From contig WGMX01000025.1 of NCBI GenBank assembly GCA_016124855.1, positions 1-64,000 of the forward strand: a stretch of DNA of 64,000 nucleotides. Reading direction: 5' to 3'. The notes below the pieces were generated by a model. It was not told where the DNA came from, made no database searches, and saw only the letters and a list, made by a program, of their open reading frames with translations. Below, one piece after another: positions 26,527 to 34,804 of the stretch (the first letter of the stretch is position 1; each line of letters opens with the position of its first letter). The translations under genes and the position numbers were made by a program. Origin of the DNA: Anaerolineaceae bacterium (lineage in GTDB: Bacteria > Chloroflexota > Anaerolineae > Aggregatilineales > Phototrophicaceae).

Positions 26527-27135
26527 TTACGGCAGCAGTTGTTGAATGAGCGTATCCGTGAGCCACGCCTCATATTCATCCGGCGACCAGTCGAATTGCC
26601 CCACCAACTGGCGATAAATCTCGACCATAGTCAGGGCTAGAAAAACGGCATGCGCTTTTTCCAGTGTCAGTTCCGGTCGCATCAACGGCAGGCTCGCGGA
26701 GATAAAGGGCTTGAGGTTTTTGCGGCGTCCTGAAAGCGCTTCGTGACGTTCATTCGCCGCTTCCGCATCCACAGCCGCCGCGCTGTCATAAATCGCCATC
26801 ATCCGCCCGCCCGTTTCCCACTGCCGCCGCGTGGCATGTGCCGCCAATTGCATGCGCTTCGCACCGTCCGCTTCATTCAAGGCTCGCGTAAAGATTTCTC
26901 GCTGCCCGGATTCTTGGTGCCATGCCTCGCGGATAGCCTTCAGAATCCCCCGCTTATTCTTGAATACCGCGTACACCGTGCTCACGGCGACGCCTGCTTT
27001 AGTGCTGATGGCATCTATCGTCGTAACACCATAGCCTTGCTCAAGGAAAAGTTCACTGGCGGCATCAATAATCAACTGCTGGGTATAAAGCGCCTGCCGT
27101 TGACGGTGTGTAAGAGAAGGTTTGACATCGTTCAT
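26527..27135 (-). CDS. TetR-family transcriptional regulator
   Basis: A 202-residue repressor-type protein. The N-terminal HTH spans about residues 17-62 (IIDAASELFLEQGYGVTTID, AGVAVSTVYAVFKNK). The C-terminal ligand domain has no recognisable specificity. The open frame extends to 27174, but I chose the ATG at 27135. It has no Shine-Dalgarno sequence. Instead TATACT ends seven bases upstream, suggesting a leaderless transcript. It is divergent from a SnoaL-like gene, with a palindrome between them that is the likely operator. Confidence 0.88.
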   Translation of the reverse strand: MNDVKPSLTHRQRQALYTQQLIIDAASELFLEQGYGVTTIDAISTKAGVAVSTVYAVFKNKRGILKAIREAWHQESGQREIFTRALNEADGAKRMQLAAHATRRQWETGGRMMAIYDSAAAVDAEAANERHEALSGRRKNLKPFISASLPLMRPELTLEKAHAVFLALTMVEIYRQLVGQFDWSPDEYEAWLTDTLIQQLLP

Positions 27136-27142
27136 AAATAGG

Positions 27143-27148
27143 AGTATA
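27143..27148 (-). promoter_or_regulatory. Candidate -10 box for a leaderless tetR transcript
   Basis: TATACT on the minus strand ends seven bases before the ATG at 27135, where transcription would normally begin. The expected -35 region falls within the palindrome at 27165-27179, so binding there would block the promoter. Confidence 0.45.
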
Positions 27149-27164
27149 ACACAAATACAGTCAG

Positions 27165-27179
27165 TGTAGTTCAACTACA
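27165..27179. promoter_or_regulatory. Palindromic candidate TetR operator
   Basis: TGTAGTT-C-AACTACA is a perfect 7-1-7 inverted repeat. It lies 30 bases from the tetR start and 18 bases from the start of the SnoaL-like gene, in the only spacer between the divergent genes. Operator function is inferred from position and symmetry. Confidence 0.55.
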
Positions 27180-27196
27180 ACGAATGGAGTTTAACT

Positions 27197-27649
27197 ATGG
27201 ATACCATGTCAAATAAAGAACTTGCGCTGCTAGTACTGGAACGGGGCTTTAATCAGGGCGACCTGTCCACAGTCGACCAATACCTTGCCGCTGACGGTGT
27301 TGACCATCAGGAACCGCCGGGAACCGACTTTCGCACCCATGTTAAGGAAGTGATCACGAACCTGCATACGGGTTTCCCCGACTTGCATTTTGAAGTCCAC
27401 AACATACTTGCTGACGGCGACATCGTGGCCTTTCGTTCGACCATGACCGGTACTCACACCGGGTCGCTCAATACCGGACGTGGACCCGTCATCCGCCCAA
27501 CAGGGAGAAAAGTCGCGGTTCCCCACATGCATTTTCTTCGCTTTGTGAACGGTCAAAATACCGACCTCTGGCACATATGGGATACGCCTCAAATGATGCA
27601 GCAGTTAGGCGTCATGCCTCAATCACGGCCTGTACCCCAATCGCAATAA
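27197..27649 (+). CDS. SnoaL-like / ester cyclase family protein
   Basis: A 150-residue NTF2-fold protein of the SnoaL-like polyketide-cyclase (ester cyclase) group. The typical strings are FNQGDLSTVDQYLAADGVDH (about 17-36), FPDLHFEVHNILADGDIVAF and the C-terminal WDTPQMMQQLGVMP. Members of this family in genomes like this are mostly uncharacterised small-molecule-binding or cyclising enzymes. GGAG precedes the ATG by eight bases. Being divergent from a TetR gene with a shared palindrome, it is the likely target of that regulator. Confidence 0.85.
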   Translation: MDTMSNKELALLVLERGFNQGDLSTVDQYLAADGVDHQEPPGTDFRTHVKEVITNLHTGFPDLHFEVHNILADGDIVAFRSTMTGTHTGSLNTGRGPVIRPTGRKVAVPHMHFLRFVNGQNTDLWHIWDTPQMMQQLGVMPQSRPVPQSQ

Positions 27650-27675
27650 CGCTATCCGTCTAAATGCATAGATGT

Positions 27676-27700
27676 AAGGATTTGCCTCTGGCAAATCCTT
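27676..27700. terminator. Hairpin repeat acting as probable terminator
   Basis: AAGGATTTGCC-TCT-GGCAAATCCTT is a perfect 11-bp stem located 27 bases after the SnoaL-like gene and followed by ATAATTTTC. It belongs to the same hairpin family as 20751-20775, with AT replacing the outer GC pairs. Confidence 0.65.
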
Positions 27701-27733
27701 ATAATTTTCAGATTTCTTGACAGGAATTGGATT

Positions 27734-27769
27734 CATATATACACTTTCATATATGCAAAGTTATATATA
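27734..27769. promoter_or_regulatory. AT-rich inverted repeat at the padR start
   Basis: A central palindrome CATATATG (27749-27756) is flanked by CACTTT and CAAAGT, and outside these by ATATATA and TATATATA. The whole 36-base structure abuts the padR ATG. PadR regulators commonly bind AT-rich dyads in their own promoters, so this is a candidate autoregulatory site; that is inference. Confidence 0.55.
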
Positions 27770-27770
27770 A

Positions 27771-28331
27771 ATGGTCCAAATGCTCAAATTCGCGCTGTTG
27801 GGTTTCCTCAATTACACACCGATGACCGGCTACGAACTGGAAGGCTGGATCAACGCCTCAACCGGCAACTTTTGGCATGCCGAACTCAGCCAGATTTATA
27901 AAACCCTCAAGCAGTTAGAAAAATCCGGTGAAGTCGTCTCGCGCATCGAGCCGCAGGAAGGCCGCCCCGACCGCCGCGTTTACACCATCACCGACGCCGG
28001 CAAGGCTAACCTTGAGCAGTGGTTAGCGACGCCCATCCTCGAAGACGTTGATAAAAAAGACCCGCTGCTGCTCAAACTGTTCTTCACCCCACCGTCGGAT
28101 CGTGCCGCGCTGATTACACAGCTTCGCATCCAGTTGCGCTTACATCAGCAGAAACTCGACCACTATCGCCAGCAGTCACCCACCGAAATTCTGCAATTTG
28201 CCGCCGACCATCCCGAATTGCTGACGAACGCGCCGCTCTGGGAGGCCACCCGTCGTCACGGTGAACTTTACGAGGAAATGTATATCCGTTGGATTGAAGA
28301 AACCCTTCAACAGTTCGAATCACTGCCCTAG
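27771..28331 (+). CDS. PadR-family transcriptional regulator
   Basis: A 186-residue PadR protein. A winged helix spans about residues 3-80 (LKFALLGFLNYTPMTGYEL, LSQIYKTLKQLEKSGEV, EGRPDRRVYTITDAG). A C-terminal helical Vir-type dimerisation domain covers about 95-180. PadR proteins repress detoxification or efflux genes and often themselves. No clear Shine-Dalgarno precedes the ATG at 27771; an in-frame ATG four codons later is possible. No efflux gene is adjacent, so the target may be only its own promoter or distant. Confidence 0.9.
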   Translation: MVQMLKFALLGFLNYTPMTGYELEGWINASTGNFWHAELSQIYKTLKQLEKSGEVVSRIEPQEGRPDRRVYTITDAGKANLEQWLATPILEDVDKKDPLLLKLFFTPPSDRAALITQLRIQLRLHQQKLDHYRQQSPTEILQFAADHPELLTNAPLWEATRRHGELYEEMYIRWIEETLQQFESLP

Positions 28332-28409
28332 CCCATCGGAAAAACGTAGGGATACGACATGTGTTGAGCATCATAGAGTTATAGCGATTAAACGTCATTA
28401 AGATAGATC

Positions 28410-28563
28410 AGAACCTGTCTGAAAATTAATCAAATGCCGGACGCGATATATCGCGTCCCTACATTTTTTCGGTGAAATAATGACGGTTTCTTCTTTCAAA
28501 ACGTATTTTCGTAGGGACGGCATACATGCCGTCCGCGTATTCCAGAATATTCAGACAGGTTCT
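28410..28563. mobile_element. MITE-like element with 14-bp terminal inverted repeats
   Basis: AGAACCTGTCTGAA (28410-28423) and its exact complement TTCAGACAGGTTCT (28550-28563) bound 154 bases without coding capacity. Inside are two perfect hairpins: GGACGCGATATATCGCGTCC (28439-28458, followed by a T-run) and GGACGGCAT-AC-ATGCCGTCC (28515-28534). I see no clear target-site duplication. The rest of the 395-base gap between padR and the next gene holds nothing else I recognise. Confidence 0.6.
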
Positions 28564-28726
28564 CAATTCAATATCCGATAAGGTTGAATTTTGAAGCTCC
28601 TTTAGTGAGCTTGTCTGGCCGGTTAGCCGCATGGCTTGAGCCTGCGGCGTTCACTCTTTTAGTCTAATCCAATGTCGCCTGACACATGCCGTGTCCGATG
28701 TGAAATCTATCAATTAGGAGCGTCCC

Positions 28727-29185
28727 ATGTATCAACTGATCGCCAAACAGAAAATCCGTCGGGGTTTCAAAGAAATCAGCAGCGGTAACTTCGAACCACT
28801 CCTCAGCCAGTTCGCGCCCGATATTCACTTCACCTTCGCCGGTAACCATGCCCTCGCCGGAGACTTTCACAGTCGCGACGTGGTTCACCAATGGTTCCAG
28901 CGCGTCCACCGGCTTTTCCCGCACCTTCAAATTGTCGCTAACCGCATTTTCGTCAGCGGCCCGCCGTGGGATATGGTCGTCACCACCCAATGGACAGTCA
29001 GTGACACCCTGTCCGACGGTCACCGCTATCAGAATCACGGCGTCCAAATTGTTCGCATCCGCTTCGGCAAAGTCATCGAAGATCACCTCATCGAAGATAA
29101 TCAGGTGCTGCTCGCCACCCTCGATCATCTAGTGCGGCTTGGCGTTTCCGAGGCCGCACAAAGCCCGCTCGTCGCTGCCGCCTGA
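28727..29185 (+). CDS. NTF2-like / SnoaL-like domain protein
   Basis: A 152-residue protein with a cone-shaped NTF2 fold by pattern: an N-terminal helix (FKEISSGNFEPLLSQFAPDI), then strands HFTFAGNHALAGDFHSR, VVTTQWTVSD and YQNHGVQIVRIRFGKVIED. It resembles the nuclear-transport-factor-2-like proteins annotated as of unknown function. It is only distantly like the ester cyclase at 27197. GGAG lies 10 bases ahead of the ATG. It follows the MITE-like element and precedes the aldo/keto reductase. Confidence 0.8.
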   Translation: MYQLIAKQKIRRGFKEISSGNFEPLLSQFAPDIHFTFAGNHALAGDFHSRDVVHQWFQRVHRLFPHLQIVANRIFVSGPPWDMVVTTQWTVSDTLSDGHRYQNHGVQIVRIRFGKVIEDHLIEDNQVLLATLDHLVRLGVSEAAQSPLVAAA

Positions 29186-29202
29186 ATCTGTACCAGACCG
29201 CC

Positions 29203-29233
29203 TTGACTTCGAGCGCACTCTAAGTTGTAGACT
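29203..29233 (+). promoter_or_regulatory. Candidate promoter for the aldo/keto reductase gene
   Basis: TTGACT (29203-29208) and TAGACT (29228-29233) are 19 bases apart, about 35 bases ahead of the start codon. The gene itself has a strong AAGGAGGT ribosome site at 29253-29260. Confidence 0.4.
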
Positions 29234-29268
29234 GCCCTCGTTGAATACACTTCAAGGAGGTAGTTCTC

Positions 29269-30264
29269 ATGCAGCAGCGTTATATGGGCAAAACAGGTTT
29301 ACAAGTTAGTGAACTCTGTCTCGGAGCCATGACCTTCGGACGCGAAAGCACCGAAGAAGTCAGTGGTCAAATGCTCAACCGCTTTGTCGAAGTCGGTGGC
29401 AACTTCATCGACACCGCCGACGCCTACAACGGAGGTCTGTCCGAGGAAATTCTTGGACGCTGGCTCAAGACCAAGCAGCGCAGTGAATTCGTCATCGCCA
29501 CTAAAGTCCGTTGGGGCATCAGCGACGGCCCTAACAATTCTGGCCTCAGCCGCAAGCATATCCTCAACGCGGTTGAAGGCAGTCTGCGCCGCCTCGGCAC
29601 CGATTACATCGACCTCTATCAAGTTCACATGTGGCATCCGCCAACGCCGCTGGAAGAAACCCTCAGCACCTTAAACACGCTGGTGCAATCCGGCAAGGTA
29701 CGCTACATCGGCGTCAGCAATTTCAGTGGTTGGCAGCTTCAGAAAGCCATCGACATCAGCCACCAAAACGGATGGGAACCTTTCACCTGTTTGCAGCCGC
29801 TTTACAACCTGCTCGACCGTGAAACCGAGTGGGAGCTCGTGCCCGTTTGCAAGAACGAAGGCTTGGGTATCATCCCGTGGAGTCCACTGCGCGGCGGTTG
29901 GCTGGCAGGGCGCTACAAGCGCGGCATGTCCGGCCCAATTGAAGGCACACGCGTCAAAGTCGCCGAGGAAATGGGCTGGACAGAATCATGGAGCGCTTAC
30001 AACACCGAACGCACATGGACGATCATCGACGCGCTGTTTGCCGTTGCCGAAGAAGCTGGTAAATCCCCGGCACAGGTCGCTTTGAACTGGCTGCTCCGCC
30101 AGCCTGCCGTCACAGCCCCCATCATCGGCGCACGTAATATGACCCAGCTCGAAGACAATCTCGGCTCGGCAGATTGGACACTCACGCCAGAGCAGCTCGC
30201 CCGCCTCAACAAAGCCAGCGCCCAAACACTGCCCTATCCTTATAATTACCTCAGCACTCTGTAA
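29269..30264 (+). CDS. Aldo/keto reductase
   Basis: A 331-residue TIM-barrel NADPH-dependent oxidoreductase. The catalytic tetrad is D48, Y53, K79 and H120 ([29 protein letters not shown]). The NADP-binding end reads [20 protein letters not shown] near residues 284-303. It falls with the bacterial AKR group similar to YajO/IolS-type enzymes acting on sugar-derived or xenobiotic aldehydes; the substrate is not inferable. Followed by a terminator at 30295. Confidence 0.93.
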   Translation: MQQRYMGKTGLQVSELCLGAMTFGRESTEEVSGQMLNRFVEVGGNFIDTADAYNGGLSEEILGRWLKTKQRSEFVIATKVRWGISDGPNNSGLSRKHILNAVEGSLRRLGTDYIDLYQVHMWHPPTPLEETLSTLNTLVQSGKVRYIGVSNFSGWQLQKAIDISHQNGWEPFTCLQPLYNLLDRETEWELVPVCKNEGLGIIPWSPLRGGWLAGRYKRGMSGPIEGTRVKVAEEMGWTESWSAYNTERTWTIIDALFAVAEEAGKSPAQVALNWLLRQPAVTAPIIGARNMTQLEDNLGSADWTLTPEQLARLNKASAQTLPYPYNYLSTL

Positions 30265-30294
30265 ATCAAGAGCTGTCACGCCGAAAGGTCAAAC

Positions 30295-30329
30295 AAGTCG
30301 AATGGACTGCCCATTCGACTTTGCTTTTT
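30295..30329 (+). terminator. Rho-independent terminator after the aldo/keto reductase
   Basis: AAGTCGAATGG, loop ACTGC, CCATTCGACTT gives an 11-bp stem followed by TGCTTTTT. Confidence 0.85.
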
Positions 30330-30386
30330 AGAGATAAAGTGCGACACTCGGCTGCAAATTAATTTCATGATCATAAGGAATGGCTA

Positions 30387-31598
30387 ATGCAAACGACTTC
30401 ACCCGAATCTGTTGGCTTATCATCCCAGCGCTTGACCCGCATTACAACTTATATGGAAGACCTCGTTCGCGACAACCGCTTGCCCGGCGTTCTAACGTTG
30501 GTGCAGCGTCACGGCAAAATCGCTCACTTTGGCAAATTTGGTTCAATGGATATTGAAGCCGGCAAACCCATGCAAGAAGATGCCATCTTCCGCATCTACT
30601 CCATGACCAAGCCTATTACCAGCGTCGCCGTCATGATGCTGCTTGAAGAAGGCCGCTTCAATATCACAGATCCGGTCGCCAACTTCATTCCAGCCTTCGC
30701 CAAAACGAAGGTCTGTGTTGGTTCAGATGTTATGGGACTACAGTTGGTCGATCAGCAGCCAGCAATGAACATCCAGCATCTACTAACTCACACATCCGGC
30801 TTGAGCTACGGTTCATATTTTGATTCACCTGTCGATGAATTCTACCGTCGTGAAGATCGTGGCCCATTTGACCGCACAGCCCCGCTTGCAGACCTCATCA
30901 ACCAGCTTGCCGGGTTTCCACTCGTTTTCCAACCCGGAACAAATTGGCGTTACAGCATGTCAACCGATGTACTCGGTTATCTGGTTCAGGTTATAGCGGA
31001 TATGCCGCTGGCTGATTTCTTTAAAGAACGCATCTTTAAACCGCTGGGGATGGTCGATACGGATTTTATGGTTCCAAGCCAAAAGGTTGATCGGCTGGCG
31101 CAAATTTATTCTTCCGAACAGCTCTATGACATCCACCCTGTACCTGTCGATAAAATACCCGGCACCGGAGATATTACCAAACCGACCTCAACACCTTTGG
31201 GCGGAGCAGGCTTGGTATCGACACTTGCCGATTATCTCGCCTTCTGCAACTGCATGTTGAATAATGGGAAGTACTCTGGCGGACGCTTGCTCAGCCGCAA
31301 AACCGTCGAGTGGATGACCGCCAACCACATTCCCGACTCGATGATGCCCATCTACATGGGTTTAGACCAGCGCGATCACGGCTTTGGGCTAGGCTTCCGC
31401 GTCACTACCCATCTCGGTCAAGCCCGTAAATTAAGCTCCGTTGGTGAATATGGTTGGGGCGGTCTTGCCAACACCTATTTCTGGATTGACCCCGCCGAAG
31501 CCTTCATCGGCCTGATGATGACTCAGCACTTGCCCACATTGCCCTACACCGCCAACGACATCTTCCGCAACTTGGCCTACCAAGCCATTGATGATTAA
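30387..31598 (+). CDS. Serine hydrolase, class C beta-lactamase/esterase fold
   Basis: A 403-residue member of the beta-lactamase-related penicillin-binding-like family. The nucleophile motif is S72-M-T-K75 in FRIYSMTKPITS. The tyrosine motif is YSM in NWRYSMSTDVLGYLVQ (about 193-208). The third motif region lies near GYGWGGLANTYFWIDP. There is no signal peptide, so it is probably a cytoplasmic esterase like EstB rather than a secreted beta-lactamase. An AAGGA ribosome site precedes the ATG. It is convergent with the next gene through a hairpin. Confidence 0.9.
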   Translation: MQTTSPESVGLSSQRLTRITTYMEDLVRDNRLPGVLTLVQRHGKIAHFGKFGSMDIEAGKPMQEDAIFRIYSMTKPITSVAVMMLLEEGRFNITDPVANFIPAFAKTKVCVGSDVMGLQLVDQQPAMNIQHLLTHTSGLSYGSYFDSPVDEFYRREDRGPFDRTAPLADLINQLAGFPLVFQPGTNWRYSMSTDVLGYLVQVIADMPLADFFKERIFKPLGMVDTDFMVPSQKVDRLAQIYSSEQLYDIHPVPVDKIPGTGDITKPTSTPLGGAGLVSTLADYLAFCNCMLNNGKYSGGRLLSRKTVEWMTANHIPDSMMPIYMGLDQRDHGFGLGFRVTTHLGQARKLSSVGEYGWGGLANTYFWIDPAEAFIGLMMTQHLPTLPYTANDIFRNLAYQAIDD

Positions 31599-31602
31599 TC
31601 AC

Positions 31603-31634
31603 GGGTTGCCGCCGGCAAACCCTATTTCTATTTT
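31603..31634 (+). terminator. Hairpin terminator after the serine hydrolase
   Basis: GGGTTGCC-GCC-GGCAAACCC pairs with a one-base bulge and is followed by TATTTCTATTTTTT. It is a member of the GGGTTTGCC hairpin repeat family, placed between convergent genes. Confidence 0.7.
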
Positions 31635-33058
31635 TTGACCACAAGCTGCCGGATGTGATAATAATCTTGAAGGCAGCTTACGAACTCACCCTCTACCGCA
31701 CCTACATTCACATAATCTGCCAAATCTACACTAAATGGAGGCACACTAACCGGCTCACTTTCATTTTTTGTGCGCCGGATTAACGCATCACGAGCATCCC
31801 ATTCTGCCGCAAAGGTTTGGAACTTGGGGGATAACGCCAGCGCCTTAGCGCCTGAAAGCAGCGGGCCAATGACCAGAAGCGACACAATCGCGCAAACCAA
31901 CCAAACAGATACACGTCCGGTTTCGGTGGCTGTTCGTTTTAGACTGAATGCCATTATGCCGCTCCACGTCAGCACCAGAACAACCATCACGAAATGTGGA
32001 ATAATCAGCGCGCGTCCCGGCGGAAAACCAGAAATGTTATAACTGGTAGGCAAGAAAATGCCGAACAACAATAGCAGCGCCACCCCCAAAGCCGCCGCTA
32101 ACCATTTACGCGGGCTGCGTTTGACGCGGTTGTAAAGATCACTATTGCCAACCATCCCTTTGCCGATAATCCATCCGCCAACAATCAACAACACCAGATG
32201 CGGCACAAGCGAGAAAGCTGACAAATCAATACCAACATAAGACGCGGTTGAAACCACATTAACGCCCAGCAATGCCAATAAATTGTCCGGCTTGTGGTAA
32301 AGAGCCTGCCGTGCCGAATTCCCCGGTGCCGCCACCATAATGACCATACCAATTAACGCGCCAATCAGTCCAGCGATCAATATGCTTCCTACCCGGCCAA
32401 AAGATTCTGGTCGTCTGAACCAACTTACCACAAAAAGCAGTCCAAATATCGCAATCTCGAATACAGCGAATATTGGCGAAAAGCCCGCCAACAAACCCGC
32501 ACCCACAACAGTCACGCCCCATACTATTACTAACATAACAGATGACAACGTTTTACGGGTAATATACAACAGAGCCGCACACCCCAATGTAAACAAAACC
32601 ATCGGTACGGTATATGTCACCGAACCTGATGTCCAATAAATCGACTGAAATACGGTCGGCGTCCCCTGCAAAATCGTGTACAGCATCAGTGTAGCCAGAG
32701 CAAATGCTGACAATCGTGGCAGTTGAAATCGCAGCAGCTCACAAAACTGCCATATCAATAAAAACAACCCAATCCACCATCCAATAACCATCGCTGCAGG
32801 CAGCCACGGTACAAGCCAACCGCCGGATAAAGCAACCGCTGTTTGCACCGCCGTAGATGAAAATGTGCCTTGCCAATTGTAATAATAAAAATTCATCGCC
32901 CCGGCAAAACCCTTATTTTGCACACTGGCTGCAAAGCAAAAGTCATCCGCCAGCATCCGGCTGTTCAAACCGTTGATGACGTGCATCAAAATGGGTAACG
33001 CCAGCACAATGGTGATACCAATCAATGCAATCCGATATTCACGATTTCCAAAACGCAT
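31628..33058 (-). CDS. Polytopic membrane protein, DUF6056-like GT-C transferase
   Basis: A 476-residue protein with about 11 hydrophobic helices. The first extracytoplasmic loop has the acidic pair in RMLADDFCFAAS (about 31-42), followed by YYYNWQGTFSSTAVQT, the pattern of DUF6056 and GT-C-type lipid-sugar-dependent glycosyltransferases. A soluble tail of about 90 residues ends the protein. The open frame reaches a GTG at 33079; I chose the ATG at 33058 because AGGA lies six bases upstream. It is divergent from another GT-C-like gene and likely decorates a cell-surface polymer; the acceptor is unknown. Confidence 0.75.
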   Translation of the reverse strand: MRFGNREYRIALIGITIVLALPILMHVINGLNSRMLADDFCFAASVQNKGFAGAMNFYYYNWQGTFSSTAVQTAVALSGGWLVPWLPAAMVIGWWIGLFLLIWQFCELLRFQLPRLSAFALATLMLYTILQGTPTVFQSIYWTSGSVTYTVPMVLFTLGCAALLYITRKTLSSVMLVIVWGVTVVGAGLLAGFSPIFAVFEIAIFGLLFVVSWFRRPESFGRVGSILIAGLIGALIGMVIMVAAPGNSARQALYHKPDNLLALLGVNVVSTASYVGIDLSAFSLVPHLVLLIVGGWIIGKGMVGNSDLYNRVKRSPRKWLAAALGVALLLLFGIFLPTSYNISGFPPGRALIIPHFVMVVLVLTWSGIMAFSLKRTATETGRVSVWLVCAIVSLLVIGPLLSGAKALALSPKFQTFAAEWDARDALIRRTKNESEPVSVPPFSVDLADYVNVGAVEGEFVSCLQDYYHIRQLVVKK

Positions 33059-33209
33059 AAAAATCCTAACCCAAATCACTTCATAAAGTATTCAATGAGT
33101 ACATCACCACTGTAACATTGACCACCGCCACCTTACCTTAAGAATCTCCGCTGGTTGTCCAGCCGCTGTGCCGTCCATAATCTTCATGATTTTATGCTGC
33201 CTTCACTTC

Positions 33210-33215
33210 TATAAT
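33210..33215 (+). promoter_or_regulatory. Candidate -10 box for a leaderless transcript
   Basis: A consensus TATAAT ends six bases before the ATG at 33222. Transcription would begin at or next to the start codon. No convincing -35 hexamer is visible at 17 bases. Confidence 0.45.
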
Positions 33216-33221
33216 GAAGGA

Positions 33222-34778
33222 ATGACGACCATTCAGGCTCCCCCTAAATCAATGATTACACCTCAATTAAAGCGCTGGTTACTGATACTGACCGTAGCGA
33301 TAACTCCATCCTTAGTATCGTATTTTTTGATCACATCTCAGGGTTATCAAGTTACCGATTTTATGCCACGCTGGAATGACGAAGTCAGCTATTGGAATCA
33401 AATTAATACCTTTAGAGAAGTCGGTCTAAATGGCGGCTATTTCACCATCAACGAACTGGAACCACCTGCTCAATTTACTCATTTTTATACCTACGGACCG
33501 TGGTTTCCAGCTATTTATGGCACAATCGCCCGCATCATCGGATGGAATTCAACCACTATTTTAGTCATCAATACGATGTTGATTGGGTTAGCGCTGGTGA
33601 TATTTTGCATCGCTGCTCAACTGAATTCGCGCCAATTGGTGTTAACAATATTGTTGCTGGCAAGTATGTGGGGATTGCTGCTCTATTTATTTACGGGGAT
33701 GCAAGAAGCCTACCAACAAGTAATAGCGATTTTGCTAGCAAGCCTGTTTGCAATCGCGCTGCGCGAACGCGAAAAAACACGTCTCCGCTATAAAGTTATC
33801 GGATTGTTGTTAATTGTATTTGCAGCAGTTATGCGCTTATCTTGGGCAATCTTGTTCTTACCTTTCTTCGTGTTAACTGGCAAGAAAACAGTCCTACGTT
33901 GGATTGGTTACATTATCGCTGCCATAGCTGCCACGTTACTTGTGATAGTGATTGCCAATTACACCGGCGCACCCGGTAACAACTCGGTGTTCGACATGGT
34001 ATCCGCTTTTCAAGTCTCAATTGGCGCAGGACTTGATTATTTCACGCGCTATCTTGCCCATAATCTAGGCCGTCTGTTATTTTTGCCAAAACCCGGCACG
34101 GATGTGTTGCAGACCTACCAGATTATTGTATTAATTGTCGGAATAGCTGCATTCGCTCTACAGCTCTTTATTCATCGCAAAAAAACGTCGAACCCGACAT
34201 CCGAAGTGCTGTTTCATCTATATAACTTGGGCGTTACCGTGATTGCCGCCTGTTCCTTGTACCTAATCGGAACAGGCGGCGATTATCGGCTATTGGCTTG
34301 CCATTTCATGATTACGTTGTTAATCATGATCGCCTATAAACGTTATCGTCTTGTCCTCATGATTATCTTCACTAATCTGGTGTTTGTAACCGTGTTCTTA
34401 GGCGATTTTCGGGACTATACACTTTCAAAGTTTTCTGCTGATCATAGTACATATACCACATTTAAGCAGGCAGCAGAAACTTACCTACCCTATGATCCTA
34501 AAGCACCCAACGCTTGGTGTAATACACTGCTTATTGCCGTCCAAGATTATGATGGCACAACCTTAGTTGGCACACCTGCTGGCATCGGCATATCTTTTTT
34601 CAAAAACCCCGAAAACCCGATCCTAAAGTTTAAATCTCACTATTTGTTCCTAAGCACAGAAAATTACAACCTCATCAGTCAGCGTCCCGATGCGCCGAAA
34701 CTCACGCCATTAACGTCGCTGTTAGATCGAATTCTTTACCTGAACCAGAGTGCTGATTGTCCCACCAGCACCTCATAG
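33222..34778 (+). CDS. Polytopic membrane glycosyltransferase-like protein
   Basis: A 518-residue protein with about ten helices. The first large loop carries the acidic pair in PRWNDEVSYWNQ (about 48-59), similar to the DE motif of PMT/ArnT-type GT-C enzymes, followed by FYTYGPWFPAIYG. The C-terminal 90 residues are soluble. The open frame extends to a GTG at 33168; I prefer the ATG at 33222, although AAGG sits almost against it and the gene may be leaderless. Divergent from the DUF6056-like gene. A transfer reaction on the outer face, using a lipid-linked sugar, is inference from the fold. Confidence 0.72.
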   Translation: MTTIQAPPKSMITPQLKRWLLILTVAITPSLVSYFLITSQGYQVTDFMPRWNDEVSYWNQINTFREVGLNGGYFTINELEPPAQFTHFYTYGPWFPAIYGTIARIIGWNSTTILVINTMLIGLALVIFCIAAQLNSRQLVLTILLLASMWGLLLYLFTGMQEAYQQVIAILLASLFAIALREREKTRLRYKVIGLLLIVFAAVMRLSWAILFLPFFVLTGKKTVLRWIGYIIAAIAATLLVIVIANYTGAPGNNSVFDMVSAFQVSIGAGLDYFTRYLAHNLGRLLFLPKPGTDVLQTYQIIVLIVGIAAFALQLFIHRKKTSNPTSEVLFHLYNLGVTVIAACSLYLIGTGGDYRLLACHFMITLLIMIAYKRYRLVLMIIFTNLVFVTVFLGDFRDYTLSKFSADHSTYTTFKQAAETYLPYDPKAPNAWCNTLLIAVQDYDGTTLVGTPAGIGISFFKNPENPILKFKSHYLFLSTENYNLISQRPDAPKLTPLTSLLDRILYLNQSADCPTSTS

Positions 34779-34804
34779 TTCAGCTCATAAGTGGTGACCG
34801 AATA

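Noticed and set aside
28439..28534. Hairpins that could suggest a CRISPR-like or tRNA-like structure
   Set aside because: The two palindromes differ in sequence and are not regularly spaced direct repeats; they lie within the MITE-like element.
30387..31598. Possible antibiotic-resistance beta-lactamase
   Set aside because: The S-x-x-K motif and fold are shared with esterases, there is no signal peptide, and the sequence fits the general serine hydrolase group better.
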